Source: Salvelinus alpinus (taxonomy: Eukaryota; Chordata; Actinopteri; Salmoniformes; Salmonidae). From it: DNA of 64,000 nt. Shown piece by piece: positions 60,965-64,000 of the stretch. Position 1 is the first letter of the stretch, and each line of letters begins with the position of its first letter. The notes beneath the pieces were generated by a model, which saw only the letters and a program-made list of their open reading frames with translations, was not told the origin of the DNA and did not search any database. The stretch is from contig NC_092098.1 in assembly GCF_045679555.1 (NCBI RefSeq), positions 22,164,038 through 22,228,037 of the forward strand, in the 5' to 3' direction. A program made the translations under genes and the position numbers.

Positions 60965-62534
60965 CAGTGCCTTGCAAAAGTATTCACCCCGCATTTTTCC
61001 TATTTTGTTGCATTACAACCTGTAATTTATTTGGATTTCATGTAATGGACAGACAGAATAGTCCAAATTGGTGAAGTGAAATTCAAAAAAATTACTCGTT
61101 TCAAAAAATAAAGTGTTGCGTGCATATGTATTCACCCCCGTTGCTATGAAGCCCCTAAATAAGATATGGTGCAACCAATTACCTTTAGAAGTCACATAAT
61201 TAGTTAAATAAAATCCACCTGTGTGCAATCTAAGTGTCACATAATCTCAGTACATATACACCTGTTCTGAAAGGCCCAGAGTCTGCAACAACCCTAAGCA
61301 AGTGTCACCATGAAGACCAAGGAGCTCTCCAAACAGGTCAGGGACAAAGTTGTAGGAAAATAACAGATCAGGGTTGGGTTATAAAAAAATATCAGAAACT
61401 TTGAACATGCCACGGGGCACCATTAAATCCATTATTGAAAAATGGAAAGAATATGGCACCACAACAAACCTGCCAAGAGAGGGCCGCCCACCAAAACTCA
61501 CAGACCAGGCAAGGAGGGCATTAATCAGAGGCAACAAAGAGACCAAAGATAACCCTGAAGGAGCTGCAAAGCTCCACAGAAGAGATTGGAGTATCTGTCC
61601 ATAGGACCACTTTAAGTCGTACACTCCACAGAGCTGAGCTTTACAGAAGAGTGGCCAGAAGAAAGCCATTGTTAAAGAAAAAAATAAGCAAACATGTTTG
61701 GTGTTCGACAAAATGCATGTGGGAGACTCCCCAAACATGCGGAAGATGGTACTCTGGTCAGATGAGACTAAAATGTAGCTTTTTGGCCATCAAGGAAAAC
61801 GCTATGTCTGGCGCAAACCCGACACCTTATCACCCCGAGAACATCATCCCCACAGTGAAACATGGTGGTGGCAGCAGCATGCTGTGGGGAGGTTTTCCCC
61901 ATCGGGCAGGGACTGGGAAACTGGTCAGAATTGAAGGAATGATGGATGGCGCTAAATACAGGGAAATTCTTGAGGGAAACCCGTTTCAGTCTTCAAGAGA
62001 TTTGAGACTGGGACGGAGGTTCATCTTCCAGCAGGACAATGACTAAGCATACTGCTAAAGCAACACTTGAGTGGTTTAAGGGGAAACATGTAAATGTCTT
62101 GGAATGGCCTAGTCAAAGCCCTGACCTCAATCCAATTGAGAATCTGTGGTATGACTTAGATTGCTGTACACCAGTGGAACCCATCCAACTTGAAGGAGCT
62201 GGAGCAGTTTTGCATTGAAGAATGGCCAAAAATCCCAGTAGCTAGATGTGCCAAGCTTATAGACATACCCCAAGAGACTTGCAGCTGTAATTGCTGCAAA
62301 AGGTGGCTCTACAAAGTATTGACTTTGGGAGTGCTGAATAGTTATGCACGCTCAAGTTCTTTTTCTTTTTTTTTTTCATTTCTTTTTTTCACAATAAATA
62401 TTTTGCATCTTCAAAGTGGTAGGCATGCTGTATCAATCAAATAATACAACCCCCCCCAAAAAATGTAATTCCAAGTTGTAAGGCAACAAAATAGGAAAAA
62501 TGCCAAGAGGGGTGAATACTTTCACAAGCCACTG
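60965..62534 (+). mobile_element. Full-length Tc1-like transposon, inactive
   Basis: Ends cagtgccttgcaaaagtatt and gaatactttcacaagccactg, between TA dinucleotides (60963-60964, 62535-62536); 1570 bp. The plus strand codes the DNA-binding domain at 61374-61604 ([38 protein letters not shown]), VLWSDETK with the first Asp near 61750 followed by a stop, [28 protein letters not shown] with the second Asp near 62035, and the [11 protein letters not shown]-type block with Glu at about 62130. Several stops and frame changes remain. It lies inside the rnasek intron, opposite in strand. Confidence 0.92.
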
Positions 62535-62536
62535 TA

Positions 62537-63759
62537 TTTAAGTACATATTGTTAAATAGGAACAAATCATTTAAGCTGTTTTTAGATTGACGTTGCTAGC
62601 TACTGTACTTATATACCTCAGCCTGCTTAGCCAGCTACAGGAGCTGGCTAGCTAGCCAGAACGGTTATATTCTGTCACCAATGGCTTGTGTTTATACATT
62701 TTTTACAATTTGTTTTCTATGGTACATAAGACATATTTCAATGTCTTACATTGTCAATAGATATTGCTTTCCTACCCCCTCCTCCAGGTTTGGTGAATGG
62801 ACCAGGAGGTATCCCGTCCACCAGAACCAGTGAGTTCGGATCAGTCTGATTTTCTGTGCTCTGAGTCGGACCAGCTTGAGGTAGGCTATACCTTCCAAAT
62901 GTGTTGTAAGGTACATATCTCCCATTTATAACACTGCACTAATCCATCACATTTTCTCACAGTAAAGTGTAACCTGTGTGTTTGCTTGTTTACATCTGTC
63001 TCCTACCCTGTTCCCTTTAACTCTGCTCCTGTTCTCCAGGACCTAGGGGTTCTGTTCAACACCCAGACGTGGATCCACCTGATGTCCTCCATTACCAACC
63101 ACCCTCCAACTTTTCATTACATCATCTACAGCTACTGTTGTCATTATCTGCTAAGAAAGTTCTTGCTCTATCATACTGGGTACATAAATATGTGAAATAC
63201 ACAGATTAAAAACACTAGCACTGCAAACACTCAGAACAAAGAGAGCAGCAGTGCCTGGACTTTGCAGTCTCCTTCAAGTCCCCCTTCTGAGACTGGCTGC
63301 CTGTTGAGAACAAGTGACAGGCAGAACCTCCCACCCACACAGCAACCACCTCCTCTATATCCCACACACCAGAATTCAGTATTTTAGTCTGTGAGTGTAC
63401 AAAAAATCTGAAAATAAATTAATGGCAAACTTTGATAGGTTTTGGTACCGTTGTGTATTAAAATCTTTAATATTGCCAGGTTCACAGCTGCTTCATAAGG
63501 TGTTCATTATTGTAAGTTATCCTTTGTTGGTATTTATTTGTTCTACATTATTCATTGTTGTATCCTTGGACCCACAAATAAATGTATACATTTATATAAA
63601 AAAATAAAATAAAAATATACACACACAAAACCACAAGGGCATATTAATGAGCTATGCGAGATAGAAACTTTACTCCCCAGAAACAGAGTAAAGTTGACCA
63701 TAGCTGGATGCCATCTAGACATGACCGAGAGGAAGAGGTAAAGCGAGAGGGATAAAGAA
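62537..63759. other. rnasek intron remainder, no certain feature
   Basis: Two plus-strand segments have splice-like borders (62788-62880, after ctcctccag and before gtaggc; 63041 onward after ctccag), but the readings have no recognisable domain. The rest is AT-rich. Confidence 0.35.
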
Positions 63760-64000
63760 CAAACAGCAAAAACATACATGATCAATTACAAATATTAGAA
63801 TGAACTATTAAAGACTACCAGAATCCCACTGGATTCTCCAATTACATTGAATGAACTACAGGACAAAATACAAACCCTCCAACCCAAAAAGGCCTATGGG
63901 GTTGATGGTATCCTAAATGAAATGATAAAATATACACACCACAAATTCCAATTGGCTATACTTAAACTCTTTACCATCATCCTCAGCTATGGCAAATTCC
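63760..64000 (+). mobile_element. LINE reverse-transcriptase fragment, runs off the window
   Basis: Plus strand encodes ITLNELQDKIQTLQPKKAYG followed by VDGILNEMIKYTHHKFQLA, the start of a reverse transcriptase (the GPDGIPNEMLK-like motif of a fish LINE different from the L2-like one in this window). It is open to the window end and may continue. Confidence 0.7.

Overview
The window is vertebrate nuclear DNA from a salmonid fish or a very close relative. The evidence is the repeat content: Sleeping-Beauty-type and other Tc1 copies, tRNA-derived salmonid SINEs, L2-like LINE pieces ending in the usual salmonid 3' segment, a palindromic hAT element with GTCGACC ends, and many CTAGCTAG-type genic motifs. 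Host genes have GT-AG introns with intact phases. Protein-coding exons make up only a few percent of the sequence.

Layout. 1-6950: intergenic DNA built of SINE, Tc1, LINE and LTR relics, including a very small LTR element (3065-3604). 6954-16616 (minus): taf9, seven coding exons summing to 246 codons plus stop; its last intron (7.8 kb) is filled by a LINE split by a Sleeping-Beauty-type Tc1, a 1.8 kb interspersed repeat and a hAT. 16617-17313: short divergent promoter region. 17314-24475 (plus): ap4m1, 15 coding exons, 442 aa; introns carry a long TG microsatellite, a TTAA-flanked composite insertion and a Tc1. 24480-34660: transposon-rich intergenic DNA holding two relic exons of gfm2 (31821-32259, minus). 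34670-45316 (plus): arrb2 (beta-arrestin 2), 14 coding exons, 405 aa. 47736-48650 (minus): three phase-compatible exons of an atg16l2-like gene with an in-frame stop. 49240-56998: hAT elements, a solo LTR and the 3' end of an LTR retrotransposon fused to a Tc1 piece. 57093-58787 (plus): a degenerate, spliced OB-fold gene I cannot name. 60150-60542 (minus): the last two exons of rnasek, whose first exon lies outside the window. 60965-62534: a full-length Tc1. 63760-64000: part of a LINE reverse transcriptase.

The four recognisable active-looking genes are housekeeping or signalling genes with no shared pathway: a TFIID/SAGA subunit (taf9), the AP-4 adaptor mu chain (ap4m1), a GPCR adaptor (arrb2) and a V-ATPase-linked small membrane protein (rnasek). 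What links the locus is its decay pattern: three host-gene remnants (gfm2, atg16l2-like, OB-fold gene) lie between intact genes, as would fit gene loss after the salmonid genome duplication. I found no CRISPR, operon or bacterial-type system. The most unusual objects are the miniature LTR element, the two opposed copies of a hAT family with target duplications still readable, the occupied/empty-site pair around an LTR insertion, and the relic genes.
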